DNA of 64,000 nucleotides from Todiramphus chloris collaris (GCA_025345505.1 JANVCC010000076.1:13656057-13720056), one strand, 5' to 3'. Positions 1 through 14,345 are shown, numbered from the stretch's first letter. Notes: a model not told the origin generated them from the letters alone. Made by a program: numbers and translations.

Positions 1-3000
1 AACCCCAAACATTTAAAAAGTTTATACAGTATACTTAGAGAATATTAGGGGAAAAGTCTTCTTTGGTCTCTCTTATGCTGTGTTGATTTAACTTTTAGTC
101 CACTAATTAATATTATGACTGGTTTTCGATACAGCTTGAATAGCAAGTCTAATACATAGTTAAGATTTTTTTTAGTTGTAGTTAAGTCTTTATTTCCTAA
201 GGAGTATTCAAGAATAAGATTTTCAACACGAGAGTTAGACTGTTATAATCAGAAGCGTTATTAACTATGGTACAATTTGTGCTGGTAATAGCTCTATAAA
301 TACAAGTTCGTAGACTTTTTTTTTTCTTTTAATGGTAACCGTTATTTTAAGGTACTGGAAAGATGCTTAGTTTTTTTTCCCCAAATACATTTTTTTTGAA
401 ATGTCACTGAGGACTTAAACATAAAAACCCACCCTATAAAAAGGTGTTGCTTATACTGTGCAGTGTCTGCAGCACAGCATCCACTACTGATACCCTATAG
501 GTTAAATTCCTTTTGCAGTGATTGAAACTCTGAGATTGTCTACACAGACATGCCCAACAAAACTTAGGATGTCTTAGCAAGTCATAAAGTTAATGTGCAT
601 TTCAAAACCTCTTCACAAGGACATGTTTTGGTGAAATAAACCCAGTTCATTTCTGTATGTCAGTGCCTAAAGAGAATTTTAACACACTTTGTCATTTAAC
701 GTTGCAGCTTTCACTGCTTAGCTCCTGTAGTGGATGTGAGAATCCTTCATGATTGGTGAAAGTGTCTAGTTGGAGGTACCACTGGATCAACAACATGGTC
801 CTGCTCCGGAAGGAGGATGACTTAGATGAGAACATTTTTGCAGTCTTTCTCATTGTTACTGCCTGGGATTTGTATAAAACTGGTAGGAAGTTTTTTGAAT
901 CCAGTCAAAAAGTTGGCCATATTGACAGCTTAGAGCCCAACACTTGCTGCAGCACTACCATGGTAATAATAGAAAAGATTGAATAAATTAAAAAGGTCAA
1001 ACAAAGAAGTTAAAAATAGAATAAAAGCATTACACCATTATTCGGAAAAAATAATTCTTGAATTTGTCATTTTAATGCAGTTTCACAGTCTGGGTTGGTA
1101 TCCCCCAAAAGGAATCTGAAACAAACTAAGCTTTTTAATGGAGTATGTGTGATAAACACAGGCTAAGTCACATTTTTTCATGAAGGTAGATATTTAAGAT
1201 ATTCTTTGCTTATGGTGTTTAGCACATACTTGCTTAAAATTGGACTTTCATAGCTGTCTTTTAATTTGTCAAGGAAATATGTGAATTTACATTTAAAAAA
1301 GCATGTATCTACCATATTTGTGTAAAGGAAGTTAAACCTTTTGCCATCAACAGTGTTGCGTAACCTTTTACGTTGTATCCCTGCTCCATATTGTTCCGAA
1401 CTTTTATTTTACACTGAGGGTTTTTAATGTATATTGGCATTTTCACGTGGAACACAATACTATTTTTTCTCTGAAAGCTCATGTAATTGGGCCTACTTAC
1501 CACAAATAATTCATAAATTTTAGTTTAAGTTCCTAATTAGCATATTTTACAGCACATTCTACTTTTTTAAACTAGTAACAAAAGCAATGTAAAGTATTTT
1601 TTATTTTTAGCACAAAACGTACACACCTCCTTTGAAATGAGCAACTATATAATGAGTGATACATCTGCAGTGTTTTAATGAACAGCATATTTACCCGAGG
1701 AATTAAAAGAAAGAGTAGTCCCTTTGCTTTTAAAATGTTTAAATTGCTTTTGACTGTATAAAGCATACATATATCTTATGCATTGCATGCAGATTTTGTA
1801 GTAATGAAAACAAACCTGTTTTTTATGTTAGGGTAGCATAATTATCCACAATTGTTCTTGGCTCAGTTTTCTACGTACATGACTTTTAAGATACTGTAGT
1901 GACTTTAAGCCTCAGGGTACTTTATTAAGCAGAAAAGGAGAGGTTGTGCCTTATTTCTATTTTGGTTTATATATACATTTACAATCAGTTAACTGTATTT
2001 TTTTTGTCTGTAGTCCTTGTAGCTTTTTTTCTTTTAAAACCTGTAAATATGCATCTTTCTATGATTTATCAGCTACATATAAAATGTGCAGGCTGCTTTA
2101 AAAAATACTTTCTTCTGATTTGCATTTTTATCATGAGTCAGGGAACAATTTCTGTATTCACTCCTGTTATACTGGATTTAGTTCAGCAATATGGGCTAGT
2201 GGTTGGTACAAAAAAGTTGTGAGGTAAGGGAACTGCATATAAATTTATCGAGACATATGGTTAAAAAGTCTTACAAAGGTTCAAAATTTCTCTACCATTC
2301 TGCCAGTTTGTCTCCATAGTAAGGGTTGATGAGGTATTTGACTTAACATTTATTTGACAGAAGGCAGCAAAATGCATATTCTCTGCTATTTATCATTGAT
2401 TAAATGAATTTATTCTTGCTGTTACATAAAACATTTTAGTAAAACTCAGACTATAGCAATGCAACTTTGTTTGGGATTCATTAAAAACAAATATATCCAT
2501 GCACAGAACTGCTCTACCTGATGCCTTTCTCATAGAAGGATGCATATTTACAGGTTTTAAGATAAAAGCAAGCTACAAGAATTACAGACCAAAAAAAAAT
2601 ATATAGTTAAGTAAACCGATTGTAAATGTATGTATAAATAAGACAGAAATAAGCCACAACATCTCCTCTTTTTTTTTTGCTTAATAAACTCATAGCTGTT
2701 TAGAATTGTTGGTTTCAGTGAGCTGACTGGAGAATCATATTTTTTAGTAGTATTTACTTGGGTGTCTGCAAGATAGTGAGTTATGTGGAAATTTAAGTCC
2801 TGATGGCTCAGTGTGTGTGGGCCACAGGGTCCCATCCTGTAGCTCTCTGACCAGGGCTGGCATACTGAGACAGGATGGATTGTTCCCAGGGTTTCTGTGG
2901 TATGACAGTTATCTATCCCTGTGAAGAGTGAGGCTGCACTATTTCCTGTGCAGAGCCATTCTGTACTTTGCACCGATACCTGGAATTAATCAAGTGCTAT

Positions 3001-3234
3001 TTGCACAGTGATAAATGAACTTAGATGATCAAGCTGCTTCTGTTTGATCTGCTTCCTGTTTCAGTAAATAGCAAAACTTCCAATGACTCCAATGAGGATG
3101 AGAATAAGATTAAGCTGTTATTGTATTTCATATGTTTGCATAATAGTGGTTCTTGCAAATATTTCCAGTGGTGCTTTCAAGTACTGAAATGCCAGATCTG
3201 CTCAGGACAACTCTGAAAGTAGCTTTATCTGTTT

Positions 3235-3287
3235 CACAGAATCAGAAGATGTTAAGGGTTGGAACAGACCTGAAAAGATCACCCAGT
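3235..3287 (-). mobile_element. CR1 LINE, 3' end segment of the interrupted antisense copy
   Basis: This reads as the reverse complement of a CR1 3' end (CACAGAATCAGAAG, then GGTTGGAACAGACCTGAAAAGATCACCCAGT). It stops abruptly where a second, sense-strand CR1 begins. Its continuation resumes at 4198 with AGTCCAACCTCCCTACCAG, so the two blocks are one older element split by a later insertion. Confidence 0.8.
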
Positions 3288-4197
3288 TTGATTTGGATGA
3301 GGGAATAGAGTGCACCCTTGGTAAATTTGCAGATGACACCAAGCTGGTGGAAGTGTCCATCTGCTTGAGGGAAGGGAAGCTCTACAAAGGGATCTAGATA
3401 GGCTGGATCACTGGGCCAAGGCCAGTTTCATGAGTGCTGGGTCCTGCACGTGGGCCACAACCCCCAGCAGTGGTACAGGCCTGGGGAGGAGTGGCTGGAG
3501 AGCTGCCAGGCAGAGAAGGACCTGGGGGTGTTGACTGACAGCCAGCTGAACATGAGCCAGCAGTGTGCCCAGGTGGGCAAGAAGGCCAAGGGCATCCTGG
3601 CCTGTATCAGGAATACAATGTAGTCAGCAGGAGCAGGGAGGTGATCATTCCTCTGTACTCGGCTTTGGTGAGGCTGCACCTCAAATACTGTGTCCAGTTT
3701 TGGGCCCCTCTCTACAAGAAGGACATTGAGGTGCTGGAGAGTGTCCAGAGGTGGCTACAAAGCTAGTCAAGGGTTTGGAGCATGTGTCTTAATGAGGAAA
3801 GGCTGAAGGATCTGGGGCTGTTTAGCCTTGAGAAAAGAAGGCTGAGGGGAGACCTTATTGCCCTCTGCAACTACCTGAAGGGAAGTTGTAGTGAGGTGGC
3901 AGTTGGTCTGTTCTCCATGGTGACAAGGGACAGAACAAGAGGCAATGGCCTGAAGTTGACCCAGGGGAGGTTCAGGCTGGATATTAGGAAGCATTTCTTT
4001 CCAGAAAGGGTTGTCAGGCATTGGAATGGCCTGCCCAGGGAGGTGGTGGAGTCACCATCCCTGGAAGTGTTTAAGAGCCAGGTAGATGTGCTTAGGGACA
4101 TGGTTTAGTGGTTTTTGATAGGGCTAGGAATAAGGTTGAACTTGATGATCTTGAAGGTCTCTTCCAGCTGAAACAATTCTACGAATTCTATGATTAT
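3288..4197 (+). mobile_element. CR1 LINE fragment, sense, inserted into another CR1
   Basis: A 910-bp 5'-truncated CR1. It starts inside the reverse transcriptase near motif C (DLDEG, then KFADDTKL-like sequence) and runs through the C-terminal part ([20 protein letters not shown] and [20 protein letters not shown]) to a 3' end with ATTCTACGAATTCTATG repeats. The reading frame is broken by frameshifts and stops, so it is dead. It is close to the antisense copy at 26627-28010 and probably of the same subfamily. A shared AGT at both borders (3285-3287 and 4198-4200) may be a short target duplication. Confidence 0.92.
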
Positions 4198-5200
4198 AGT
4201 CCAACCTCCCTACCAGAGCAGGACCACCTATAGCAGGTCACACAGGAACACATCCAGGTGGGTTTTAAATGTCTCTAGAGAAGGAGACTCCACAGCCCCT
4301 CTGGGCAGCCTGTTCCAGTGCTCTGTCACCCTCACACTGAAAAAGTTTCTCCTTATGTTTTTGTGGAACCTCTTATGCTGAAGCTTACACCCGTTGCCCC
4401 TTGTCCTATCATTGGACGTAACAGAGAAGAGCCTGGCTCCAGCCTCCTGACACTCACCCTTTATGTATTTATAAACATTAATGAGGTCACCCCTCAGTCT
4501 CCTCCAAGCTAAAGAGATTCAGCTCCCTCAGCCTTTCACCATAAGGGAGATGCTCCACTCCCTTAATCATCTTTGTGGCTCTGCACTGGACTCTTTCAAG
4601 CAGTTCCCTGTCCTTCTTGAACTGAGAGGCCCAGAACTGAACACAATATTCCAGATGAGGTCTCACCGGGGCAGAGTAGAGGGAGAGGAGAAGCTCTCTT
4701 GACCCACAAACCACACCCCTTCTAACACACCCCAGGATGCCACTGGCCTTCTTGGCCATGAGGGCACATTGCTGGCTCATGGTCATCCTGCTGTCCACCA
4801 GGACTCCCAGGTCCTTTTCTCCTACGCTACTCTCTAACAAGTCAGTCCCCAACCTATATTGGTACCTGGGGTAATTCTTTCCCAGATTCAAGAAGACTCT
4901 ACACTTGCCCTTGTTGTGTTTCATTTGATTTCTCCCTGCCCAACTCTCCATCCTGTCCAGGTCTCGCTGAACGGCAGCACAGCCTGCTGGTGTCAGCCAC
5001 TCCTCCCAGTCTTGTACCATCAGCAAACTTGCAGACAGTGCTCTCTGTTCATCCAGGTCACTGATGACTATACTGAATAGTACTGGCCCTAGTACTGACC
5101 CCTGAGGGACTCCACTAGACATAGTCCTCCAACTAGTCTCTGCCCCATTGACCACAACTCTGTTTTCTGTTTCATAAAGGATAGAGTGAGGCACTTGTAG
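4198..5200 (-). mobile_element. CR1 LINE fragment, antisense (main part of interrupted copy)
   Basis: The reverse strand encodes a decayed CR1 reverse transcriptase: TMSSGVPQGSVLGPVLFSIV (motif B), then KKASGILGCVRRGVVCGS, HLEYCVQFWASQFKKDRE and RATKMIKGVEHLPYGERL. The YADD-type motif is missing, apparently deleted between SDLDEQ and LLMVQDWEEW. A 235-codon frame survives (4487-5194). The element is 5'-truncated near 5200. Its 3' terminus is the segment 3235-3287, beyond the inserted CR1. It differs clearly in sequence from the inserted copy, so it belongs to another CR1 subfamily. Confidence 0.92.
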
Positions 5201-5369
5201 TTTTCAGGGCAAGGCATTTCACAGTACCTCTGAAAAAGAATACTTGATGAAAAGGTGAAATAGCTGGGGGATTAAAAATATCCCAACACTGCTTTATAAA
5301 GCTAGATGATTTACAAGAGTTTTTGTTTCCCTAATACATGACACAAACTGAAACACAGAAGGCTCTGTC

Positions 5370-5572
5370 TGAATATCAGGGAACACTGTGAGGGTGACCA
5401 GGCACTGGAACAGGTTGCCCATAGCGGCTGTGGAATCTCCATCCTTGGGATACTTGGAAGCTCTCTGGACATGGGGCTGGGTAACCAACTCTAGGTAGCT
5501 CTGGTTGAGCAGGAGGGGTGGACCAGATGACCTCCACAGGTCCCTTTCAGCCCCAGCCATTCTGTGCGTTTT
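5370..5572 (+). mobile_element. CR1 LINE 3' end, sense
   Basis: About 200 bp matching the usual CR1 3' region: CACTGTGAGGGTGACCAGGC, CACTGGAACAGGTTGCCCA, GAATCTCCATCCTTGG, GACCAGATGACCTCCACAGG and CCAGCCATTCTGTG. It is heavily 5'-truncated, with no coding capacity left. An open frame on the opposite strand (5294-5560) is only its antisense. Confidence 0.88.
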
Positions 5573-8500
5573 TGTAATTTTTAGCTTACCTTAATACAGA
5601 GAGCAGCAAAAATATCTTTGTGTTTGAGCTTTTCCTGAGTTATGAAGCATTAAAGGGTACCTGGGATACTGTAACAAATTGACACAGCATTTGTCTGAAA
5701 ACCAGATGTGTTTCTGTTGGTTTCTGACACTTTAGGGGATGATCCTAATAAGCTCAGAGGACTTCTTGAAACAGATTGCTTCTAGTCAGGTAGAAGGCAA
5801 GACAGAAAGACTGCATTAATGGTGAGGATCTAGTTCACAGGCAGAGCAGTTCTGAAATAAGAACCGTGGAAGGGCAAGACTGTGGAAAACCTGTGAGCTG
5901 AAATGTTCGTGTTTGCCTCACAGACAAGTGAGCCAGAATAAATGAGGTTTTGATTCCATACTTTGTTTCAGAGGAAGTTGGAGAACTTGTTTGCTGTTGG
6001 TCAGACACTGTAAATTTGTCCTTTCAAATGAATCATCCTTGTTCTGTCGTTTATATTGCTGTCAGTGAGTTTTAATCAGGCCTTGTGTTCCAAAGGAAAA
6101 TGTTTTTAAACAGTGTTCAATGTAATTAAGTATTTTGTCATATTCAGGTGTTACGCAGAGTTTGTTTATTTCTTGTAGTAAACCCTAAGTAAATTTCTCT
6201 AACAGAACTACATTGAATATGTGATTAGAAGAGCTGATTTCAGCTTTGTTCTGTGGGTCATGAAGTGAAAGAGTACACACCTGTGCTTTAGTGGCTTGCC
6301 ACCTAGGATGAGCCAGATGGTTAAGTAAGTGTTCCAGAACAAACTAGGTGGCATGCCCTTCACTGCTTTGCATGCCATATGCTACAAAATGTTGTATATG
6401 TTAGAATGCTGTATGTACAGAAACTGATTGCTCCAGGCAAACAGGGTGAAATACTAGACTAATGAAGCTATCGTAGGTAGCATTTCAGTTAAATACAGTA
6501 ACTGTGGCTTATACAAATAATATTTTTAATAACCATCATTTGCAATAATCTACATGTTTTTTCTTGTTCTAGCTATGGAAAAATACCAAAACAAGCAAGC
6601 ATACATACGAGTGCCTCCACCTGAGTGAATCAGTTTGAATTGGGTTTTTTTGAAGGAAACTTCACAATTAACTCTCATTCTGCTGCTTGGTTCTCATTAT
6701 GGCTTGGTATAGAAGCACAAGGAACACACTGTTTTTGAATTAAATTCAACTGGAGGATGTCTTTCTGGAAGTTCCCTTGATGCACTCGAACTGATAGTGA
6801 GCGTTTAGTCCACAGGGATGACCTAAAGTTAGCCTGGAGTCAAAGCCCTGAAACCCATAGATTCAGTTAGTCTTCACTACCAACTTCCCACTCTACAGAC
6901 GTGCTCCTTGGGCAGTGCATTGCTTGCTAACATAGACATAGTTAAAGGCAGAGGGTGAACAACCAACTATCAACAGGTCTCCAAGTGTCTGAGGAATTCA
7001 GACAGTATCCTCAGTCTGGCCTTTTGATGCACTGTGCAGGTGGTAATTGATTTTTTTTTTTTAACACTGGCAGTAGTCTATTTTTAGGAGGTTTATCATA
7101 GGCTGCTTTAAGTTGATGCATCTCCCTGAACGTGCAGTTTTCTGGAGGACACTATACTGAATACTTTTTTCTGATATTTGATGGAATAAGTGGATTTTCT
7201 TTTCTCTGATGTAAATGTGCCTGGAAAGGATCTTTGTTGTGACTAAATCCGTGCCTACAAGCTCTTAATAAACAGGGTCAGTTTCAGGTGACTATTTGCT
7301 AGGAAGTTGCAAAGCTTTACTTGCTTTACTAAAGCAGATTTACTAAATAATGTTGGTAAATATTTTAATGATTGTTTATCTCTCTTTGTGATCAAGTTTT
7401 AAAGCATAAGGAAAATCCTTATAGTGAAAAGCTCATTTTCCAAAATCAAATTACTGATCTTACGTGCACAGCAGTTTCCTGATACTGAGTTCTACTGTAT
7501 TTAGCTGGAGGAAGAGGTATAGCTTGAAACTGCAAGTCCATACAGTGTCCTTTTTTTTTTTTATTATTATTTTTAATAATGACAGGCACCACAGAAACAG
7601 CAGTTAGGTTGGATGAATCACATATTTTTATAAAGCCCAGTCCAGTAATCCTATAAGCCTCTGCAAAACTTGCATGCAGTGAGAGAGCATGCATAATGTA
7701 GCAGGAGGTTTGTGGGGAGAACTTAAAGGGCTCAGAAACTGTGAACCTCAAACACTGTAACAATGCTGTAACATGTTTTCACACTAGTTTAGATGTTGGA
7801 CAGGTTTCCTCTAGAAATAATTTCATTTTTAGTTTGATGTAGTGTATGTGCATGCCTATACATAGCATGTAGTACAATGTAGGTGCTCCAGTTAGTAGTA
7901 TTGGCAAATACAGTAGTCTTGGCAAGACTTACAGGTTAAACAGTGTAAAACTTCACCTGAGCTAATCAGCCCTGCTCCTGTGAGATCTGAACAGAGAAGG
8001 AAAAATTCTGAAACTGTTATTTCAGTCACAGTGAAGCATATATTTTAATATTTTCCATTTTGAAGGATGAATCATTGCTTCGTTAAAGTAACTAATAATG
8101 ATATGCTTTATCATGTCTTTGTAAGTTTTGGTTAACAGGAATTTATTCCACCAGTGCTAAGCAGATTTTTCCTTAGTGGGAGAGAAAAAGTTATAAACTT
8201 CTAATGCATTTTGAAATGCATCAACTGAAGATTAAAGGAGCTAACAAATGAAAGGCAAGGAGTACTAGTTTTATTCCTGTGCTTGCAGTAAGTTCTCATT
8301 TTGCTGTACAGTTTTGAAGCTGTCCATGCTGTTTTATTTTTTAATATCTTCTCTTAATTAAAGAAGTTATATATACATGACAATAAGCTGTTCACTAGCG
8401 TGTCCTAATTAAGAGGATTTTACTGCTTCTCTGATTTGTATTACTATTTATTGAATGGTATTTGAATAGTTGACAAATAATTACTGTTTCTGTTATTTCT

Positions 8501-11500
8501 ACAGTGATTGAAAAATAGGGCATGCTGATAGGAAGGTGTGTGATGTACATATTAGGCCATTTATAAATACAAATAAAGCTCTGCAATTAGATTAACAACT
8601 GCTTGTCCCAATGAATGTCATAAATCTGTGAGATGTTACAGGAAATTCGACTATGTCTTGAGGTACAGCCAAAAAAAACACCAAAAAATCACATTTAAGT
8701 GTAAGCCACCCTTGGCTGCTGGGCTTAGTGGTTTAGGTTGGGACAATGCTGGGTGGAAGTTCTTACAGGTGGACAGGCCCATCATTTTTCCTGTGAGGGG
8801 CAGAAGCTGTTAGACCCAAAACAGCATAGGAAATCAAGGGCTCTTGTCTTGCTTATTGTTACATTTAATGAGTTTGTGTGGGAGATTCTTCTCTACAGAG
8901 GTATATTTATGCCAAAATTTTTACTAGGATGACTTATTTTAAAGTCAGGTCCAGCCATCTGGAGGGAGTGAGGCTGCAGGCTAGGTAATGACAGGTTGTT
9001 GCAGTACAGCTGTCTGCTACAGTGCGAGCTGCGCTGAAGTGAAAAGGTGTAGACTGGTGACAAGGTTATGGGTGAATGAAATAGACTCCCAGTTGCATCA
9101 TTTCACAGAGAGAACGTAAGCAATAAATGCCTAGGACTAAGTATCTGTCTTTCTCAGAATAATGTGTATGGCAGGTCACAAATGGCCAATTGGAAAATAA
9201 CAATTTGTTCCTTAAAAAATGAAGTATGAAATCTTCTGAGAGCAACAGATCACTTACATATTTTCTCTTCTACCTTCTCTGACTCAGAAAATCCTCCTGA
9301 TTCCTTACAGAAGTTTCCTTAAGATTTATTCCAGGTTGGTTTTTTTTTTTTAGTATTTTTACAATTCAGCCTCAGAGTCTTTTCTTATAGCTATCCCTAT
9401 CCTTCTAACAGAGAAACTCATGCTGAAACTGTATTTCCTTTTAGATGGTATAAGGTGTTCTCAGGCAATATTAGATAGTTGGGTCAGGAGTGATTATTGG
9501 CCCTCCTAGTTCAAGAAAAGAAAAACAAGTTTCATAAATTGAATCTCAATCTGCTGTAATTTTAACAAAAAGTAGTTGTACCTACCGAGTTCATGTTACT
9601 TCTTTCCAAATCCTTTTAAAAGTTTTCAGATACACAGTTTTACACAGTGTCATTTTTTGGGGGTCCTGGAGTATGATTAGTTTAATGAAATGTAGAGAAG
9701 AGATGCGTAAAGGAATGCTGATTGTGGGGAAGAGATGAGAGTAATGTTCTATCTAACATTTCTCTTTTGGAAAGTTTTTGAAAGTGGTCATGCTAAAAAT
9801 GGATGAACCACATTTTTAATTGCGAAAAACTGCATTTGCACTGTTAAATTCAGCTGAATTACGTTGATAGCACAAACTAAATGTCTGGTCCTGAAGAAAG
9901 TGACTTTTCCATGACTTGAAGCATAGCACTGAAAAGCCAACGGTGTCTTCTTAGATTTCATTACCTGCTTCTACATCTAGGAGATAATATTTTGTTGGAC
10001 ACTCACAATTTTGTGTTACTGCAAGGTTATAGTTGTCGAGAAAAGTACAAACACAGAAAGACAGCCAGGCAGATTTGCAAGGTGAGTTCTTAGATTTGAA
10101 GGAAATAAACGAGTTCTTTTTTGTGTAATTAAATGAAAAGAGCATGGGTTTTATTTGGGGTGGTGGGAGGATAGAAAGAAGGAAGGTAGGGGAAAGACAT
10201 TTCCTGAAGTATGTCCTGATTTTGGAGACAACAGTTTTTTGGAGACAAGATAAAGTCACATGTGTTTTAGTTAACAGAGTTGCCAGATCCCCAGATTCAG
10301 GGTTCAGGAAGCATTGTATCTCCTGCAGCTTCCAGTAATGGGGATTTAGACAGATATGCTAGGAATCTAACAGTTCGGGGAAGAGCTCTGTGAGAATTGT
10401 GTGGAATATGGGCAATTTTATTCATGAGACAACTTGAATTGCATTTTAATTTTATTACAGGAATCTTACTTTATCTGTAAAAGCATAATTGTTTTAACAT
10501 GATTCTTTCAGCGATGTTTGCAATGATTTATTTTGTATCATGGTAATTGACTTAGCAATGAAAAAGACTTCAACTGTCAATGAAACAGACTGGTTTTCTG
10601 ACCTGTTTTTTCAGTCTGAACATGATGTTTATTTACCACCTTCATTATTGCAGCATTAGCGTATAGAGAAGTTGTGCCATATCATCGTGTACTTTGCTAA
10701 CAGATGGCCACTAACTTCTTGAAGGCTTTTTCTACTTGCTTAAAATATACCATATTGTCACAAAGTTTCTTTCCTCAGTGTGAAGTATGATTGATTGGTT
10801 GAAATATGCCTCTCATCTGGTCTTTGAGCTTGCTTCATACTGCAGCCATCCAGGTTTTGACTCTTAATTTTGCACAATTATCAAAGCCACTTTCGCAAAT
10901 AGCATGGTGTGGAAAGTTCCATTTGGTCGCATCATCTCTGAACAAGCAGTTCAGGTGGTAGCAACAACCAAAGACCACATTTCTGACAGAAAAGGTGGAA
11001 AAACCTCCTTTGTTCTTGCTCTACTCTAACTGTCCTCTACAGACATTCCAACTTAAGGACTGAAATTTTGCTTTCTTCCCACCCTGAGGTCTGTGAGAGT
11101 TTCTCTAGTTGTCTCTGTGTAAAACCGAACCCCCTTTCTTTTGTGGGTTGTTTGGCTGCTGACTACTTGGCTGTTGTTCTAAGTTGTGTTTTGTGCTGAA
11201 TGTACAGGTGAGGAGCTCATCACTGAAGTATTTTTGAAGTCTACTTTGTTCATTGTTTTTGTATGTGAGCTCAATATTAAATGCTTAGCTTTCCCAGTAA
11301 GGTCTGGTTTAGGGTTTTTTTACGACTATATTGATATTACAATCTGCAAAGAGGACAATATGCTGTTTAGATACGTATTGAATGGCTATAATTCCAGGCA
11401 TGCATATATTTTAAGTGCTCAAAATAAGATAAAAATCCACATTGGTGCTGGAGAGAAAAATTGCGAAAAAGGAGACAAAAAGGAAGGTCTTTTCCAAGTA

Positions 11501-13618
11501 ATTAAATGTTTTCTTATCCAGAAATAGAGTGTACTTTTAGTTCTTATTGACATTGATGTTTTAATTGCCATTGATTTGCCTCTCAGCTTTGATGAAGGGT
11601 ACTTTGGGATTTTAAAATGCCAGCCTTTATTTGGCTTCTGTGTCCATCTTTTACTGAGTCCTACCATGAAGCTTTCTTCAGTTGTCTTGCCTTTCAATTC
11701 TTACACTCTTCTTTGAACCTTGGGGAACTGTTTTTTCACACATTTAGTTAGCCTATCATGGCCCTAGAAGAAGTAATTTCATCTCAAGTTGTACTGTGTA
11801 AGTACTCCTTCATGTTTCTAAATAAAACTTTGGATGGAATTGTGTGATTCTCTGTATCTTACTCACTCTTCCTGAAGAGAAGTTTGACCCTCACCTATAG
11901 AAAGTAATAGTATAATCTGAATGGGTGAAACAGAACATGCAGATTATATATAACATTACCAAAAAGAAAAAATATAATTTTTCAATCTATTAAAGTGTAT
12001 ACAATATACTTTCTGCTGTGCTACAGTTTTCTTAAAAGCTTTGAAAGCAATCCATATTGCTTTTTATTTTCATAACGACTTTCTGGTGCAGCTTCAGTCA
12101 TATGTGAATTCTTTTGGCAGCTGTAGTTCTTGCTTATTTTTTGCTACTTTTGTTCCATCTATTGTCTGTGGTTCCTTTCTACTGTCTGCTTGTTCTTAAT
12201 GTTGCCTTTCAGAAGCTGAAATTACCAAGTAGGCATTCAGTTTCTGTGACTTGTTCCTGGCTACTTCCGACTCACCACTCAACTATTCAGACCAACAAAT
12301 GTTTACTTTGTGTTCTGGTCTTCTTTTGCAGAGCCAGTGCTTAACTGTTTCTTTACACTTCTGCCGTATTTTCTTTCTCTCACAAGTAAGAGAATGATTT
12401 GTCTATTGGGCATGATTAAATAATAGGCACTCAAGACTTATTTCCCTATGTTGATATTAAAACAGTTTTGTTATCACTATAATAAACGAACTTAGTATAA
12501 TAAAATAACAGAAAGCCATGTTCATTCTGAGCATCATGTAAAATCTAAACACTGAATGGCAAATCCTTTCAGTCATTTTAAGTGTTCATCTTTGTACAAA
12601 AACTAAGCATTAAAACTCATATGAATAAAAGTACAGAAATACTTTGGAAAACTAGAGAAATGGTGAGTTGTAATAATACTTTTTTGGGGAACATACCTAT
12701 ATGCAAGTACTGTTAGACATTTGTTTCAGTAAGTTAAATGGGCATTTTGCTAACTTTTTCCAGTTTAATTGTCCCTGAATGTAAACAATTATTAGATTCA
12801 TTACTCTCCCTTTGGAAACGAAACCTTGTCTTAGGAAGACTATCAGGAATGATTTCTAAGCATATGTATTGAAATGCAACTTTTTCTAAGTGATTTTGTG
12901 CCTCTAAAGATTAATTATTTTTCAGTCATGACAATGAGCTTTAATTCCTAACTGACATTACTTCATTGTGTAAAGCTAAGCATATTTATGATATATTTAT
13001 AATTTGAATTTTCAAACATACTCTTTAGTTGACACTTCTTGAGACTTAGGTATAGTAAGATATGCATCACAGAAACGTATTCTAAATAATGAGAGGCAAA
13101 GAATGTTTGTTTCTTTGTTTCTGGAGCTACAGCTGCAGAGCTAAATACCAGGTTATGCTGCCTATAGAGGTCATTGACAAAACAGGATAGTGAAATGGAG
13201 AAAGTATGAAAGAGAGCAAGGTATGAATGTATCATGGTAAAAAGGAGGTCTAAGAAAAAACAGGTGTAGTTAGCAGTGGAAGAGTTAATAACTGAGCAAG
13301 TAGTTTTGACCCTCCTTTGACAAGGCACCTATTTCTTAACTGCAAGCTTAAGCTTCATTTTGTTGCTCAACAGCTCTGGGCCCTTGTTTTTGGAAGAAAA
13401 AACTGAGAAATGTTTTCAGTGTTCTGGAAAACAAGGACAAACTAGGTTTTTGCCTGTCTATGTTAGGAGAACCCAAACATAAAATACACAATTTTTAATG
13501 ATATCAAAACCTTCTGGGAATTGATGTTTCTCAGCTACCTTTATTTACTTACTCTTTCTTGGAATTCCCAGTTATTCCCAGTTATTAGTCATTCTAGGCA
13601 AGTCTCCAGAAGTGATCA

Positions 13619-13748
13619 TAAAATCATAGAATAGTTTCGGCTGGAAGAGTCCAGCCTTACTCCTAGCCCTATCAAGAACCACTAAGCCATGTCCCTAAAA
13701 GCACAACATCTACACGGCTATTAAACACCTCCAGGGGACTCCATCACA
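13619..13748 (-). mobile_element. CR1 LINE 3' fragment, antisense
   Basis: Reverse complement of a CR1 3' end: AAATCATAGAATAGTTTCGG, then CCTAGCCCTATCAAGAACCA, CATGTCCCTAAAAGCACAAC and CACCTCCAGGGGACTCCATC. It matches the 3' part of the copy at 26627-28010 apart from an internal deletion of about 25 bases near 13650. Confidence 0.88.
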
Positions 13749-14277
13749 AAATGAGGTTACTGTCTTCTTGCCCTCTTGTTGCCAAGCAGGCCATTGACTA
13801 TTTCTAGAAAGAGCAACATAAACCCAAAGAAAAACAATTCATATAGAAGAGCTTCAAAGAAACTAATCATGGTGGTTGCTTCTAATGTCTTTAATAAAAT
13901 AGATGTTTCATGTTTCAGTGGCTTATGAGTCCTAATCATCATGATTTTCTTTTATCTAATAACTGTGAACAGCTTGTGATTCACCATTGTAAGACTAATG
14001 TCTCCCAGCAATAACAGCATGACTATAGATTTAGTCTAAGGTGGGAATCCTGCCAAAACTAATTGCACTTTCTGCATTATGCACTGCATCACCGTTATAT
14101 ATTTGGAAATACCATGGGTTTTTTTCCTGTCCTGCTCCTGAGAGACCAAATGCCACAGAACAATTGTGAGCATTTGTCTTGAGCTGAAGTCTAAATGCTG
14201 CTGCTTAGCAATTTTTTTACTACATGGTATAGGTACCCTTCTACTTATCTGTAGAGGAATTTCACATACAAAAGCAC

Positions 14278-14345
14278 AGCATTGGGGTTGGACTACATGA
14301 TCTTTCGAGGTCCCTTCCAACTGCTAATACTATGTGATTCTGTGA
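14278..14345 (+). mobile_element. CR1 LINE 3' terminus, sense
   Basis: A short piece of CR1 tail: GGGGTTGGACTACATGATCT, CGAGGTCCCTTCCAACTGC and the terminal repeats TATGTGATTCTGTGA. Only about 70 bp are left. Confidence 0.85.

Noticed and set aside
2557-2973. 138-codon open frame on the - strand in intron 2
   Set aside because: No family resemblance, and poly-Lys and Ser/Leu runs come from low-complexity sequence.
5294-5560. 88-codon open frame on the - strand
   Set aside because: It is mostly the antisense of a CR1 3' end.
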